DNA of 64,000 nt from Terrabacter aerolatus (GTDB lineage: Bacteria; Actinomycetota; Actinomycetes; Actinomycetales; Dermatophilaceae): the NCBI RefSeq assembly GCF_007991735.1, contig NZ_BJYX01000020.1, forward strand, positions 1 through 64,000, given 5' to 3'. A program made the translations under genes and the position numbers. Of this stretch, positions 25,069-37,362 are shown piece after piece (position 1 is the first letter of the stretch; every line of letters starts with the position of its first letter). The notes beneath the pieces were generated by a model. It did no database searches. It worked only from the letters and a program-made list of their open reading frames with translations, and had not been told where the DNA came from.

Positions 25069-25362
25069 TCAGCCGAGCCCTCGGTGGGCGGCCCACCGCG
25101 CACCGGCTCGGTGCGCGGCCGCGTCGACGAGCGCCGCGAGCTCGGGCCGGTCGGGGACGGAGAAGGAGACGTAGGCTCCCCGCCCGCCGTCGACCGGACG
25201 CCCGTAGGCCTTGGCCGCGAGATGGCCGTCCGGCAGCATGCGGACGTTGAGGGTGTCGAGCCGGAACGTCTGGTCGCGCCGCGAGTCCGTCCAGCGCAGG
25301 GGCTCCGGGATGGTCACGTTGATCGCCATCGCGCTGATGACGAGGTCCTCGTCCTCACTCAT
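25069..25362 (-). CDS. Hypothetical protein, 97 aa
   Basis: A 97-aa soluble protein. It begins MSEDEDLVISAMAINVTIPEP (first 20 residues are acidic then hydrophobic) and contains WTDSRRDQTFRLDTLNVRML and GRPVDGGRGAYVSFSVP. No family recognised; no signal peptide or membrane segment. It is convergent with helD (39 bases between stops) and lies 49 bases after aroQ, so it may be the last gene of the aro transcript. It occupies the position where pepQ is found in mycobacteria. Confidence 0.65.
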   Translation of the reverse strand: MSEDEDLVISAMAINVTIPEPLRWTDSRRDQTFRLDTLNVRMLPDGHLAAKAYGRPVDGGRGAYVSFSVPDRPELAALVDAAAHRAGARWAAHRGLG

Positions 25363-25411
25363 CGGTCCAGACTGCCATCCGGGAACGAGCGTCGACGAGG
25401 CTGCGGCGGAC

Positions 25412-25849
25412 TCAGACGAGGGCGCGGAGGGCCAGCAGGTAGGACTGCAGCCCGAACCCGGCCACCGTGCCGGTCGCGACCCCCGCGACGACGGACGTGT
25501 GGCGGAACTCCTCACGCGCCGCCGGGTTGCTCAGGTGCACCTCGACGAGGCTGCGCCCGCTCGTGGTCACGATGGCGCACGCGTCGCGCACGGCATACGA
25601 GTAGTGCGTGAAGGCCCCGGGGTTGAGCACGACGTCGGCGCCGACGTCGACGGCCTCGTGCAGCCAGTCGATGAGCTCGCCCTCGTGGTTGGTCTGGCGG
25701 CAGTCGGCGACGAGGCCGAGGTCGCGCGCCTCGCGTTGCACGGCCGCGTGCACGTCGTCGAGCGTGTCGGAGCCGTAGACCTCCGGCTCGCGCGTGCCGA
25801 GTCGGTTCAGGTTCGGGCCCGACAGGACGAAGACCGTGGGTGCCGTCAT
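25412..25849 (-). CDS. aroQ: 3-dehydroquinate dehydratase, type II
   Basis: Third shikimate step. The 145-aa protein has the type II N-terminus LSGPNLNRLGTREPEVYG (Asn, Arg loop and catalytic Tyr), the NHEGELIDWLHEA motif, catalytic His in NPGAFTHYSYA and ISNP-type VHLSNPAAREEFRH. ATG 25849 lies seven bases after a TAGACT hexamer, so a leaderless mRNA is possible in addition to read-through from aroB. Confidence 0.97.
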   Translation of the reverse strand: MTAPTVFVLSGPNLNRLGTREPEVYGSDTLDDVHAAVQREARDLGLVADCRQTNHEGELIDWLHEAVDVGADVVLNPGAFTHYSYAVRDACAIVTTSGRSLVEVHLSNPAAREEFRHTSVVAGVATGTVAGFGLQSYLLALRALV

Positions 25850-25856
25850 GCCGGGG

Positions 25857-25862
25857 AGTCTA
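25857..25862 (-). promoter_or_regulatory. Candidate leaderless -10 box for aroQ, overlapping the aroB stop
   Basis: TAGACT, seven bases before the aroQ ATG. Its TAG is the aroB stop codon. The distance fits transcription starting at the start codon. Confidence 0.45.
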
Positions 25863-26987
25863 GTGAGCGGGCGCGTCGGCATGCCGCGACACGAGTCCGT
25901 AGGCCGCCTGGAGCAGAGCGACGTCGGGGCCGGCGAGGCGGGTGGGCTCGGCCAGGCCGTCGAGCACGACGAAGCGCAGCGTCGAGCCGCGGGACTTCTT
26001 GTCACGGCGCATCGCGGTGAGCAGCGCGTCCCAGCGGCCGGCGGGATACGTCGTCGGCAGCCCGAGCGACTCGAGCACCGAGCGGTGCCGCGCGACGAGG
26101 GCGTCCCCCTCGGGGCCGGTGAGGTGGCCGGTGAGACGGGCGAGCTCGGCGACGTAGACCATGCCGACGCCGACCGCCTCGCCGTGCCGCCACGAGAACT
26201 GCTCGACCTGCTCGACGGCGTGGCCGAACGTGTGGCCGTAGTTGAGGACCTCGCGCAGCGAGCTCTCGCGCAGGTCGGCGGCGACGACCTCCGCCTTGAC
26301 CCGGACGGCCCGCTCGATGAGCTCACGCAGGTGCGGGTTGGCGGCGCTGCGCGCCCGGTCGGGGTCGTCCGCGACGGCAGCCTCGACGAGGTCGAGGATG
26401 ACGGGGTCGGCGATGAAGCCGCACTTGACGACCTCGGCGAGGCCCGCGACGAGGTCGGCTCCCGGCAACGTCGAGAGCACGTCGACGTCGCAGAGGACGC
26501 CGGCCGGGGGGTGGAAGGCGCCGACGAGGTTCTTCCCCTCGGCGGTGTTGATGCCGGTCTTGCCGCCGACGGCCGCGTCGACCATGCCGAGCAGAGTCGT
26601 CGGCACCTGGACGACGCGCACCCCGCGCAGCCACGACGCGGCGACGAAACCTGCGAGGTCGGTGACCGTGCCGCCGCCCACCCCGACGACGGCGTCGGTG
26701 CGGGTGAAGCCGGCCCGGCCCAGCTGCGCCCAGAGCGTCGCGGCGACCTCGGCCGTCTTCGCGGCCTCGGCGTCGGGCACCTCGGCGAGGTGCACGGCAT
26801 ACCCCTGCGCCTCGAGGGCGGCGGCGACCCGCGAGGTGAGCTCCGGCAGGGTCGGCGGGTGGACGACGAGGACACGCTCGACGTCGTCGCCGAGCAGGTC
26901 GCCGACCCGGTCGAGCACGCCCGCACCGATGACGACGTCGTAGTCAGTGCCGACGGGGATGGTCGTCGGCACGGGGGCACCGCTCAC
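25860..26987 (-). CDS. aroB: 3-dehydroquinate synthase
   Basis: Second shikimate step; NAD and divalent-metal enzyme that cyclises DAHP. The 375-aa protein has NAD motif GVGGGTVTDLAGFVAA, QVPTTLLGMVDAAVGGKTGIN, metal-binding GLAEVVKCG and LNYGHTFGHAVE, and a final His ligand in WRHGEAVGVGM. GTG 26987 overlaps the aroK stop (GTGA). Confidence 0.97.
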   Translation of the reverse strand: MSGAPVPTTIPVGTDYDVVIGAGVLDRVGDLLGDDVERVLVVHPPTLPELTSRVAAALEAQGYAVHLAEVPDAEAAKTAEVAATLWAQLGRAGFTRTDAVVGVGGGTVTDLAGFVAASWLRGVRVVQVPTTLLGMVDAAVGGKTGINTAEGKNLVGAFHPPAGVLCDVDVLSTLPGADLVAGLAEVVKCGFIADPVILDLVEAAVADDPDRARSAANPHLRELIERAVRVKAEVVAADLRESSLREVLNYGHTFGHAVEQVEQFSWRHGEAVGVGMVYVAELARLTGHLTGPEGDALVARHRSVLESLGLPTTYPAGRWDALLTAMRRDKKSRGSTLRFVVLDGLAEPTRLAGPDVALLQAAYGLVSRHADAPAH

Positions 26988-27514
26988 GCGCGGGCCGCCT
27001 CGAGCTCGGCGACGACGACGTCGACGACCTGCTCCGGGGTGCGTCCCGCGGTGTCGACCCGGACGGTCGCGACGCGCTCGTAGGTGGGCCGACGGTCGTT
27101 CATCATCCGCACCCACGACGCGCGGGGGTTGACCGACAGCAGCGGCCGCGAGCGGTCGAAGCCGATGCGCTTGCTCGCGTCGGCGATCGCGACGTCGAGG
27201 AACACGACGGCATGGCCGGCGAGCGCGGCCTCGGTGCGCGGGTCCATGACGGCCCCACCGCCGAGCGAGACCACGCCGGGCTCCTCGTCGAGCGCGCGCG
27301 CCACCTCGGCACGCTCGAGGTCACGGAAGACTGTCTCACCGTCGTCGACGAAGATGTCGGAGATCGAGCGGCCCTGGGCCGCCTCGATCGCGGCGTCGAC
27401 GTCGTGGAAGGCGACGCCGAGCCGGGTCGCCAGCGCCCGGCCGACCGTCGTCTTGCCGGCGCCGGGCGGACCGACGACGACCGCGAGCGGCCGGGGAGGG
27501 GTCTGGTTCACCAT
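26984..27514 (-). CDS. aroK: Shikimate kinase
   Basis: Phosphorylates shikimate with ATP. The 176-aa P-loop kinase has GPPGAGKTT (15-23), the shikimate-binding DVDAAIE and SIFVDDGE-like [22 protein letters not shown] and the LID Arg in SRPLLS. ATG 27514 lies seven bases inside the end of aroC, so the two genes are coupled. Confidence 0.96.
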   Translation of the reverse strand: MVNQTPPRPLAVVVGPPGAGKTTVGRALATRLGVAFHDVDAAIEAAQGRSISDIFVDDGETVFRDLERAEVARALDEEPGVVSLGGGAVMDPRTEAALAGHAVVFLDVAIADASKRIGFDRSRPLLSVNPRASWVRMMNDRRPTYERVATVRVDTAGRTPEQVVDVVVAELEAARA

Positions 27515-28728
27515 GTGCGCAGCCCCTCTCGGATGCCGTCGAGGTATGCCGTGTGGTTGCGCGACGTCTCCGTGACCGAGTCGCCCCCGAACTTCTCGAG
27601 GCACGACGCAGCGAGCACCAGGGCGACCATGGCCTCGGCGACGACGCCGGCAGCGGGCACGGCGCAGACGTCGGAGCGCTGGTGGATGGCCGTCGCCGCC
27701 TCGCCGGTCGCCACGTCGATCGTGGAGAGGGCGCGCGGCACCGTGCTGATCGGCTTCATGGCGGCGCGGACCCGGAGCACCTGACCGGTCGACATCCCGC
27801 CCTCGGTGCCGCCGGCGCGGCCGGTCCGACGGGTGATGACGCCGTCGACGAGCTCCATCTCGTCGTGCGCCTCGGACCCGCGTCGACGGGCCGTCTCGAA
27901 GCCGTCGCCGACCTCGACGCCCTTGATCGCCTGGATGCTCATGAGCGCCTGCGCGAGCTGTCCGTCGAGCTTGCGGTCCCAGTGGACGTGCGAGCCCAGG
28001 CCCGGTGGCACGCCGTAGGCGAGGACCTCGACGACGCCACCGAGGGTGTCGCCGTCCTTCTTGGCGGCGTCGACCTCGGCGACCATGGCAGCGGAGCCCT
28101 CGGGGTCGAAGGCACGCACCGGGTCGGCGTCGAGGCGCTCGAGGTCGTCGGGGGTGGGGAGCGCGGCACCGGCGGGGACACCGGCGGTTCCGATCGAGAC
28201 GGTGTGGGACACGAGGCGGATCCCGTAGGACTGGTCGAGGAAGCGGGCGGCGATCTCGCCGAGGGCGACCCGGGCCGCCGTCTCACGGGCGGAGGCCCGC
28301 TCGAGCACCGGGCGGGCGTCCTCGTGGCCGTACTTCTGCATGCCGACGAGGTCGGCGTGGCCGGGCCGCGGACGGGTCAGCGGCTTGTTGCGCGCGACCT
28401 CCTTCTCGGCGTTGACGTCGTCGGACGCGGCATACGCCTCGTCGCTGACGGCCTCGGGGCTCATCACGGTGGTCCACTTCGGCCACTCGCTGTTGCCGAT
28501 GCGGACGGCGATGGGCGAGCCGAGGGTCCGTCCGTGCCGCAGGCCGCCGAGGAACTCGACCTCGTCCTGCTCGAACTTCATCCGGGCACCGCGGCCGTAA
28601 CCGAGGCGTCGGCGGGACAGGGCGGCCTGCAGGTCCTTCGCGCCGACCTCGACCCCCGTCGGGAGGCCCTCGATCATGGCCACGAGTGCGGGACCGTGCG
28701 ACTCACCGGCCGTCAACCAACGCAACAT
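27508..28728 (-). CDS. aroC: Chorismate synthase
   Basis: Last shikimate step, using reduced FMN. The 406-aa protein starts [12 protein letters not shown] and has the signatures [44 protein letters not shown] and [13 protein letters not shown]. The start at 28728 gives the invariant GESHG at residues 8-12; the frame upstream is open but overlaps the peptidase gene. Confidence 0.97.
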   Translation of the reverse strand: MLRWLTAGESHGPALVAMIEGLPTGVEVGAKDLQAALSRRRLGYGRGARMKFEQDEVEFLGGLRHGRTLGSPIAVRIGNSEWPKWTTVMSPEAVSDEAYAASDDVNAEKEVARNKPLTRPRPGHADLVGMQKYGHEDARPVLERASARETAARVALGEIAARFLDQSYGIRLVSHTVSIGTAGVPAGAALPTPDDLERLDADPVRAFDPEGSAAMVAEVDAAKKDGDTLGGVVEVLAYGVPPGLGSHVHWDRKLDGQLAQALMSIQAIKGVEVGDGFETARRRGSEAHDEMELVDGVITRRTGRAGGTEGGMSTGQVLRVRAAMKPISTVPRALSTIDVATGEAATAIHQRSDVCAVPAAGVVAEAMVALVLAASCLEKFGGDSVTETSRNHTAYLDGIREGLRTW

Positions 28729-28802
28729 GACCCGATCCTCCCATGCGCCGAGGGAGCGCCCCCGACCCGCCCGCTCCGCGGGACCACGGCCCGGCTCGAG
28801 CG

Positions 28803-29516
28803 TCAGAACGGGGTCTGCACCTGCACGACGAGCGAGATGAGCAGCCCGAGCAGCATCCAGGGACCGAAGGCGATGTCGTCCCTGCGCGAGCCACGGCGCA
28901 GGAGCAGGCGGGCGACGCCGTAGACCCCGGCGAGGACGAACGCGGCATACGAGGCGACGAGGGTCGTCGAGACCCCGACGTAGCCCGTCGCCAGCCCCAC
29001 GAGTCCGGCGAGGGTGACGTCGCCGTAGCCGAAACCGCTGCCCAGCAGGGCCGCCACGACCGCGAGGGCGAAGTAGATCCCCCACAGCACGGCGCCCGTG
29101 ACGGCCGCGCGGCGCAGCGCGTCCCAGTCCCCGGAGGCGAGGGAGGCCAGCGCGAGCTGGGCGACGAGCAGGGGGTAGGCCGGGCGCGTCAGTCCCCGAG
29201 GCAGGCGGTGCACGTCGGCGTCGATCCAGGCGAGGGCCACGGCCACGAACGCGAAGCCGAGGTACGCGGGCGTCAGGGCCCACTGCGACAGCGGGCCGAA
29301 GCGCCACCCGAGCAGTCCCCAGAGCAGTGCGACCGCGACGGGCACGACGAAGGAGGACACCCTCGGCGGCGGCCCGGTCTCGTCCTCGATGCGGTAGCCG
29401 CCCGAGGCGAGCCGGCGCCGCAGCACCTCCCCGACGAGACCGCCGGCCACGACGAGCGCGGCGACGAACCACCACGGAGCCCCGGCGGAGGGGGCCCACG
29501 TCATCGGAGGGATCAC
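28803..29516 (-). CDS. A24-family prepilin peptidase
   Basis: A 237-aa membrane aspartic protease with about seven helices. The two catalytic aspartates are Asp99 in [11 protein letters not shown] and Asp166 in FGYGDV. These enzymes cleave leader peptides of type IV pilin or Flp/Tad pilins. No pilin or tad gene is in the window, so its substrates are elsewhere. There is no N-terminal zinc-cysteine methylase motif, so it is a peptidase-only form. GTG 29516 overlaps the aroE stop (GTGA). The same aroE-peptidase-aroC order is known in other Actinobacteria. Confidence 0.88.
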   Translation of the reverse strand: MIPPMTWAPSAGAPWWFVAALVVAGGLVGEVLRRRLASGGYRIEDETGPPPRVSSFVVPVAVALLWGLLGWRFGPLSQWALTPAYLGFAFVAVALAWIDADVHRLPRGLTRPAYPLLVAQLALASLASGDWDALRRAAVTGAVLWGIYFALAVVAALLGSGFGYGDVTLAGLVGLATGYVGVSTTLVASYAAFVLAGVYGVARLLLRRGSRRDDIAFGPWMLLGLLISLVVQVQTPF

Positions 29517-30406
29517 CGGTGGGACCGTCGATCCCGCTCGGCCGCCGACAGGGCCGCCCGGAGGGCGGACGCCATCGCCTCGAGCGGGGCCTCCCGGCCC
29601 GTCATGAGGCGCACCTGCTCACCGGCCTGGTGCAGCAGCATGTCCGTGCCCTCGGCCACGGCCCATCCCTGCGCCCGAGCCGCCTGCTGCAACGGAGTCT
29701 CGCCGTCGCCGTAGACGACGTCGAGCAGCACCGGGCGTCCGGCGCCCGGCCTGGCCCGGGGCAGACGGTCGAGGCCGGGAAGGGCCGACGGAGGGACGGT
29801 GCTGACGACGGCGGCGACGTCGGTCGCGGCGTCCCACTCCCCCATCGCCACGGTCTCGACGTGCAGCCCGGCCGAGGCCGCCTGGTCGAGGGTCTCGGGG
29901 CGCACGCGGTCCCGGACCATGAGCACGACCCTGGCACCGGAACCCCTCGCAGCCGCGGCCGTCGTCACAGCGGCCAGTGCGGAACGCGCCGTCGCGCCCG
30001 ACCCGACGACGAGGACGTCGGACGGGTCGTCGCAGCCGGCGTTGCGCAGCGCCATGGTGATCCCGTGGACGTCGGTGTTGTGGGCGGTCCACCCCGCCTC
30101 CGGGCCGGCCTCCCGAACGAGCGTGTTGGCCGCCCCGGTCGCGGCGGCGACCGGGGTGGCGACGGCAGCGCTGTGCAGGGCGACCTCCTTGAGCGGCATC
30201 GTCAGCGACAGCCCCACCCACGATCCGTCGAGGCCCGACAGGGCGTCGCCGAATCCGGCCTCGTCGACCTCGCGACGGTCGTAGGTCCAGTCGTGCAGGT
30301 CGAGAGCCGCGTAGGCGGCGCGGTGCAGCACCGGCGACAGCGAGTGCCCGATCGGGCTGCCCCACACCGCACAGCGCCGGGCCACGCCGGTCGCCTCGCT
30401 CAGCAC
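29513..30406 (-). CDS. aroE: Shikimate dehydrogenase
   Basis: Reduces 3-dehydroshikimate with NADPH. The 297-aa protein has the shikimate site [17 protein letters not shown], the catalytic Lys in [12 protein letters not shown], the Asp in AHNTDVHG, the nucleotide loop [12 protein letters not shown] and C-terminal [16 protein letters not shown] 30406 is in frame and overlaps mltG by seven bases; the longer open frame lies within mltG. Confidence 0.95.
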   Translation of the reverse strand: MLSEATGVARRCAVWGSPIGHSLSPVLHRAAYAALDLHDWTYDRREVDEAGFGDALSGLDGSWVGLSLTMPLKEVALHSAAVATPVAAATGAANTLVREAGPEAGWTAHNTDVHGITMALRNAGCDDPSDVLVVGSGATARSALAAVTTAAAARGSGARVVLMVRDRVRPETLDQAASAGLHVETVAMGEWDAATDVAAVVSTVPPSALPGLDRLPRARPGAGRPVLLDVVYGDGETPLQQAARAQGWAVAEGTDMLLHQAGEQVRLMTGREAPLEAMASALRAALSAAERDRRSHR

Positions 30407-31659
30407 TTGCCCTTGTTGTCGGCGCACCACTTCTGGAACTCGGCGACGTTGCGCTGGTGCTCCGCGTAGGTGGCGGCGAACTTCGTCTCGCCCGTGTCGA
30501 GGTTGACCGTGACGAAGTAGAGCCACGGGCCTGCCACGGGGTTGGCGGCCGCCTTGAGCGCACTGTCACCGGGGTTGGAGATGGGTCCCGGCGGCAGCCC
30601 CGGGAAGCGACGGGTGTTGTAGGGGTTGCTGCTGTCGAGCATCTGCTGGGTCGGGACGCCGCGCTTCTTGAAGATGTAGTTCACGCTCGAGTCGAAGCCG
30701 AGCGACATCTTGGCCGCGAGCCGGTTCTCGACGACGCGGGCCACCTTCGAGCGGTCGGCGTCGTTCTGCGCCTCCCCCTCCACGAGGCTCGCGATGGTGA
30801 CGACCCGCTCCATCTGGTCCGGCGGGATCTGCAGGGCGTCGAGCCGCTTCGTCGACTCGGCCACCATCTGCTTGAGCTGGTCCAGCGCGGTCGAGGTGGG
30901 GCCGAACTCGTAGCTGGCCGGGAAGAGGTAGCCCTCGATGTTGCCCTTGGCCGACGGCGGCAGGCCCAGCTGGTCGACCTGCTTCGAGGCCGCGACGTAC
31001 TGGTCCACCGGGATGCCGGAGACCTTCGAGAGCCGGTCGTAGATCTCGTCGGCCCAGAGCCCTTCGGGGATGACGACGCGGGTGATGAGACGGTTCTTCG
31101 GGTCGACGAGGAAGGCCAGGGCGTCCGACGCCTTCATCTGCTTCTTCATCGTGTAGACCCCGGGCTGGATGCCGGCGCTCCGCGGGTCGTTGTTGGCGGC
31201 GTCCACGAAGGCCTTGGTCGACTTCACGACGTCCGCGTCGACGAGGGCCTTGGCGATGGCCGTGCCGCCGGAGCCGGCGTCGATGGTCACGCGGACCTCA
31301 CCGGTGCCGGGACCGGGGTAGTCGTTGGACTCGAGGAAGCCCTCGACGACGGGCCGGAGCGCCTTGTAGGCCACGGCGACACCGCCGCCGATGACGGCGA
31401 GCGCGAGCACGATGACCACGAGACGCCGGAAGACCGACGGCTTGCCGCGGGGCACCCCCGACGTCGCGGTCTTGCCTCGCCTGCCCGACCGCCGGCCGCC
31501 GCGCTTGCGCGAGGCGAGCTCCTGCTCACGCAGCTCGCGACGGCTGAGCGGGGGCGCGGCGTGCGTCTCCTCGAGGTGGTTGACGTCGTCGACGTGGTCG
31601 AGGTGCTCGACGGTGTCCTCGTGGTCGCCGAAGATGGATGACTCGAGATGGTCCTTCAT
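30400..31659 (-). CDS. mltG: Endolytic murein transglycosylase MltG
   Basis: Cuts nascent peptidoglycan glycan strands and so sets chain ends. The 419-aa protein has an acidic, His-rich cytoplasmic tail (residues 1-35), a basic stretch (RKRGGRRSGRRGK), one membrane segment (VVIVLALAVIGGGVAVAY) and an extracellular YceG domain with LysM-like region, catalytic Glu in ASLVEGEAQ and the Arg/Asn motif SSNPYNTRRFPGLPPGPISNPG (split here: NPYNTRRFPGLPPGPI). Located in the conserved alaS-ruvX-mltG-aroE order. Confidence 0.95.
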   Translation of the reverse strand: MKDHLESSIFGDHEDTVEHLDHVDDVNHLEETHAAPPLSRRELREQELASRKRGGRRSGRRGKTATSGVPRGKPSVFRRLVVIVLALAVIGGGVAVAYKALRPVVEGFLESNDYPGPGTGEVRVTIDAGSGGTAIAKALVDADVVKSTKAFVDAANNDPRSAGIQPGVYTMKKQMKASDALAFLVDPKNRLITRVVIPEGLWADEIYDRLSKVSGIPVDQYVAASKQVDQLGLPPSAKGNIEGYLFPASYEFGPTSTALDQLKQMVAESTKRLDALQIPPDQMERVVTIASLVEGEAQNDADRSKVARVVENRLAAKMSLGFDSSVNYIFKKRGVPTQQMLDSSNPYNTRRFPGLPPGPISNPGDSALKAAANPVAGPWLYFVTVNLDTGETKFAATYAEHQRNVAEFQKWCADNKGKC

Positions 31660-32162
31660 CGACGACGTTCCTTCTTCCGTTTGCCCCCCGGCGTGACGGT
31701 CTCCCCCGGAGGGCGGCCCGACAGTGACTCCGTGTCGAGAGCCGACTGCAGGATGAGCACTGCGGCTGCCTGGTCGACGACGGCCCGTTGCCCCCGACCC
31801 GGGACGCCGCTGTCGCGTAGTCTGCGGTGCGCGTCCACGGTGGTCAAGCGTTCATCGACCATCCGCACCCCCACCGTACCCAGTCGGGCCGCGAGCCGAC
31901 CGGCGTAGTCCCGGGCGATGCGGGCCGCCTCGCCCTCCTCGCCGGAGAGCAGTCTGGGCAGCCCCACGACGACCTCGATGGCCTCGAGCTCGTGCACGAG
32001 GACCACGATCGCCTCGACGTCGCTGTCGGTCTCGACGTCGCGTGGGAGGGTGCGCACCGGGTGGGCGAGCACTCCCGTCGCGTCCGACGCGGCGACGCCG
32101 ACGCGGGCGTTGCCCACGTCGACGCCGACACGTGTCCCGGTGCGGGAGCGAGGGTCGGTCAA
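31656..32162 (-). CDS. ruvX: RuvX/YqgF-type RNase H-fold nuclease
   Basis: A 168-aa RNase H-fold protein of the YqgF family, implicated in 16S rRNA 5' processing and in Holliday junction resolution. N-terminal VGVDVGNARVGVAASD carries the first catalytic Asp; VVVGLPRLLSGEEG and MVDERLTT follow, and VDQAAAVLILQSAL carries the last Asp. TTG 32162 is the only start giving a normal N-terminus; its stop overlaps mltG in ATGA. The C-terminal tail is basic (KRKKERRR). Confidence 0.9.
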   Translation of the reverse strand: MTDPRSRTGTRVGVDVGNARVGVAASDATGVLAHPVRTLPRDVETDSDVEAIVVLVHELEAIEVVVGLPRLLSGEEGEAARIARDYAGRLAARLGTVGVRMVDERLTTVDAHRRLRDSGVPGRGQRAVVDQAAAVLILQSALDTESLSGRPPGETVTPGGKRKKERRR

Positions 32163-32164
32163 GG

Positions 32165-34837
<2,673 letters not shown>

Positions 34838-35248
34838 GATGGGTCCTTGGGGTCGACGGGTGTGGTCTGCGGGAGGCCGGTCCCCCGCCGACGGCGGGCG
34901 GACAGGCGGGCGGGGCGGGGTCAGCCTCGCGCCTCAGCGGGGCGCGGCTGGCCCCCGGGGAGCTCGCCTCGCCGGCTCCAGACCGTCGACACGGCTGCGC
35001 CTGGGTCCCTTCTGGGCCACGTTCATCGTCCTTCGATCGTCTGCGCACGCTCGCGCCGAGGTACGTCAACCCTAACGGACCTCGTCGGGCGCGTCCCACC
35101 ACCTTTGCCCGGTATGCCGGGTGGTGACGTCCGTGTCGCGACCGGCGGACGGGCCCGGGGCGCCCGTCCGGACCGGTGCATGTCGCTGGGCCGGCCCCCG
35201 TGCGGGAGCCGACCCAGCGGCACACCTCGTGCTCGTGCGCGTCGGCCG
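34838..35248. other. Intergenic region between alaS and the opp operon
   Basis: 411 bases with no credible gene. It holds the opp terminator hairpin (35184-35219) and, on the minus strand, a possible -35 TTGACG at 35064-35069 for alaS with no convincing -10. I see no T-box specifier or antiterminator structure. Short frames here have no ribosome site or family match. Confidence 0.6.
35184..35219 (-). terminator. Hairpin terminator after the opp operon
   Basis: CGCTGGGCCGGC pairs with GCCGACCCAGCG (11 of 12), with a further CCC/GGG inside, 30 bases beyond the last ABC gene. No U-run. Confidence 0.6.
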
Positions 35249-36295
35249 TCAGGCCGGCACCTCGGCGACGAGGTCGGTCTTGACCTCCGGGAAGTGGCAG
35301 GCCTGCAGGTGCACGCCGCCCTCGCGGAAGGCGCGGGTCGCCTCGTCGGCGGTGGCCGACAGGAGCGGCGGCTCCTGCTGGGCGCAGATGTCCTGCGCCT
35401 TCCAGCACCGCGTGCGGAAGCGGCAGCCGCTCGGCGGGTCGATCGGGCTCGGCACGTCACCGACGAGGCGGATGCGCTCCTTGGGGGCGATGCCGCGGGC
35501 GACGTTGATGTCGGGAGCCGCCGAGAGCAGCGCCTGGGTGTAGGGGTGCTCGGGAGCCTCGTAGATCTTCTTCTTGTCGCCGTACTCGACGATCTTGCCG
35601 AGGTACATCACCGCGACCTGGTCGCAGAAGTGGCGCACGACGCCGAGGTCGTGCGCGACGAAGATGAACGCCAGGCCGAGCTCGTTGCGGAGCTTGGCGA
35701 GCAGGTTCATCACCTGCGCCTGGATCGAGACGTCGAGGGCCGAGACCGGCTCGTCGGCGATGATGAGCTTCGGCTCCACCGCGAGGGCGCGGGCGATGCC
35801 GATGCGCTGGCGCTGGCCGCCGGAGAACTCCGACGGGTAGCGGTTGATGTGCTCGGGGTTGAGGCCGACGAGCTCGAGCAGCTCCTGGACGCGGGCCTTC
35901 TCCTTGCCCTGGTGCAGGCCGTGCACCCGCAGCGGCGTGCTGAGGATGGCTCCGACCGTCTGCCGCGGGTTGAGCGAGGAGTACGGGTCCTGGAAGATCA
36001 TCTGCACGTCGCGGCGGATGTCGCGCAGCTCGTGCTCCTTGAGGTGCGTGATGTCACGCCCCCCGAACTCGATGACCCCTGCGGTCGGCTCGTCGAGCCG
36101 CGTCACGAGACGCGACGTCGTGGACTTGCCACAGCCGGACTCGCCGACGAGGCCGAGCGTCTGGCCCTCCTTGACCGTGAAGCTGATGCCGTCGACGGCC
36201 TTGACCGTCGCGCGGACCATCCGCAGGCCCTGGACCTCGCGGAAGGGGAAGTGGCGCTGGAGGTCGGTGACCTTGAGCAGGGTCTGGTCGCTCAT
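35249..36295 (-). CDS. Oligopeptide ABC transporter ATPase (OppF type)
   Basis: A 348-aa ATP-binding subunit. Walker [10 protein letters not shown], signature [14 protein letters not shown], Walker [13 protein letters not shown] and H-loop VAHDLGVV. The C-terminal oligopeptide/dipeptide domain has the four-cysteine iron-sulfur type cluster (CRFRTRC, ICAQQE, ACHFPE). ATG 36295 overlaps the OppD gene stop (ATGA). OppF pairs with OppD to power the permease. Confidence 0.93.
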   Translation of the reverse strand: MSDQTLLKVTDLQRHFPFREVQGLRMVRATVKAVDGISFTVKEGQTLGLVGESGCGKSTTSRLVTRLDEPTAGVIEFGGRDITHLKEHELRDIRRDVQMIFQDPYSSLNPRQTVGAILSTPLRVHGLHQGKEKARVQELLELVGLNPEHINRYPSEFSGGQRQRIGIARALAVEPKLIIADEPVSALDVSIQAQVMNLLAKLRNELGLAFIFVAHDLGVVRHFCDQVAVMYLGKIVEYGDKKKIYEAPEHPYTQALLSAAPDINVARGIAPKERIRLVGDVPSPIDPPSGCRFRTRCWKAQDICAQQEPPLLSATADEATRAFREGGVHLQACHFPEVKTDLVAEVPA

Positions 36296-37362
36296 CGGGC
36301 TTCCTCGTCGTGCTTGAGGGTGGCCACGGGATCGGCCAGGTGGCAACGGATCTCGCGGTTGGACAGGCCCGGCGTCGGGCGCCACTCGGGCAGCTGGGTC
36401 CAGCAGGCGTCGCCGTCCACCTGGCTCTTGAAGTCGCAGCGCGGGTGGAAGGAGCAGCCGGTCGGCAGGTTGAGCAGGCTCGGCGGCGTGCCCTTGATGG
36501 CGCGCAGCTCCTCGAGGTCCTCGGAGTGCGACGGCAGCGACTGGAGCAGGCCGTAGGTGTAGGGGTGCGACGGCTGGGCCAGCACCTCCTTGGCACTGCC
36601 CTTCTCGACGCCGCGACCGGCATACATCACGAGGATGTCGTCGGCCGTCTCGGCGACGACCGCCAGGTCGTGCGTGATGAGGATGACCGCCGAGCCGAAC
36701 TCCTTCTGGAGGTCGTTGACGAGGTCGAGGATCTGGGCCTGGACCGTGACGTCGAGGGCGGTCGTCGGCTCGTCGGCGATGAGCAGCTTCGGGTTGTTGA
36801 CGAGACCGAGGGCGATCATGGCGCGCTGGCGCATGCCGCCGGAGAACTCGTGCGGGTAGGAGTTGGCCCGCCGCTGCGGGTTGGGGATGCCGACGAGGTC
36901 GAGCATCTCGACGGCCCGCTTGAGCGCGACCTGCTTGCTCACCTTGTGGTGGGCCTGGTAGGCCTCGGCGATCTGCTTGCCGACCTTGTGGAACGGGTGG
37001 AGCGAGCTCTGCGGGTCCTGGAAGACCATCGCCGCCTTGGTGCTGCGGATCTTCTGGAAGGTCGAGGCGGGGGCGCCGACGAGCTCGATGCCGTCGAGCT
37101 TGATGCTGCCCGTGATCTTCGTGCGCTTCGGGTTGTGCAGGCCGAGCACCGCCATGCTGCTGACGGACTTGCCCGAGCCCGACTCGCCGACGATGGCGAG
37201 GGTGCGTCCGAGACGAGCCTGGTAGGTGAGGTTGGAGACCGCCTTGACGACCCCCTCCTCGGTGGGGAAGGCGACCGAGAGGTCGGCGACGTCGAGGACG
37301 ACGTCGCCCGCGTCGCGGGCCTCCGCGCTCTGCGTGGAGATGGTGTTGACGGTGGCGGTCAC
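36292..37362 (-). CDS. Oligopeptide ABC transporter ATPase (OppD type)
   Basis: A 356-aa ATP-binding subunit with Walker A GESGSGKS, signature [15 protein letters not shown], Walker [14 protein letters not shown] and [10 protein letters not shown]. The C-terminal Cys motif ([10 protein letters not shown] ... CWTQL) is present. GTG 37362 overlaps the stop of the permease gene (GTGA). Confidence 0.93.
   Translation of the reverse strand: MTATVNTISTQSAEARDAGDVVLDVADLSVAFPTEEGVVKAVSNLTYQARLGRTLAIVGESGSGKSVSSMAVLGLHNPKRTKITGSIKLDGIELVGAPASTFQKIRSTKAAMVFQDPQSSLHPFHKVGKQIAEAYQAHHKVSKQVALKRAVEMLDLVGIPNPQRRANSYPHEFSGGMRQRAMIALGLVNNPKLLIADEPTTALDVTVQAQILDLVNDLQKEFGSAVILITHDLAVVAETADDILVMYAGRGVEKGSAKEVLAQPSHPYTYGLLQSLPSHSEDLEELRAIKGTPPSLLNLPTGCSFHPRCDFKSQVDGDACWTQLPEWRPTPGLSNREIRCHLADPVATLKHDEEAR

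Noticed and set aside
34838-35070. Possible T-box leader before alaS
   Set aside because: No T-box sequence, specifier loop or antiterminator pair was found; actinobacterial T-boxes are known mainly for ileS.
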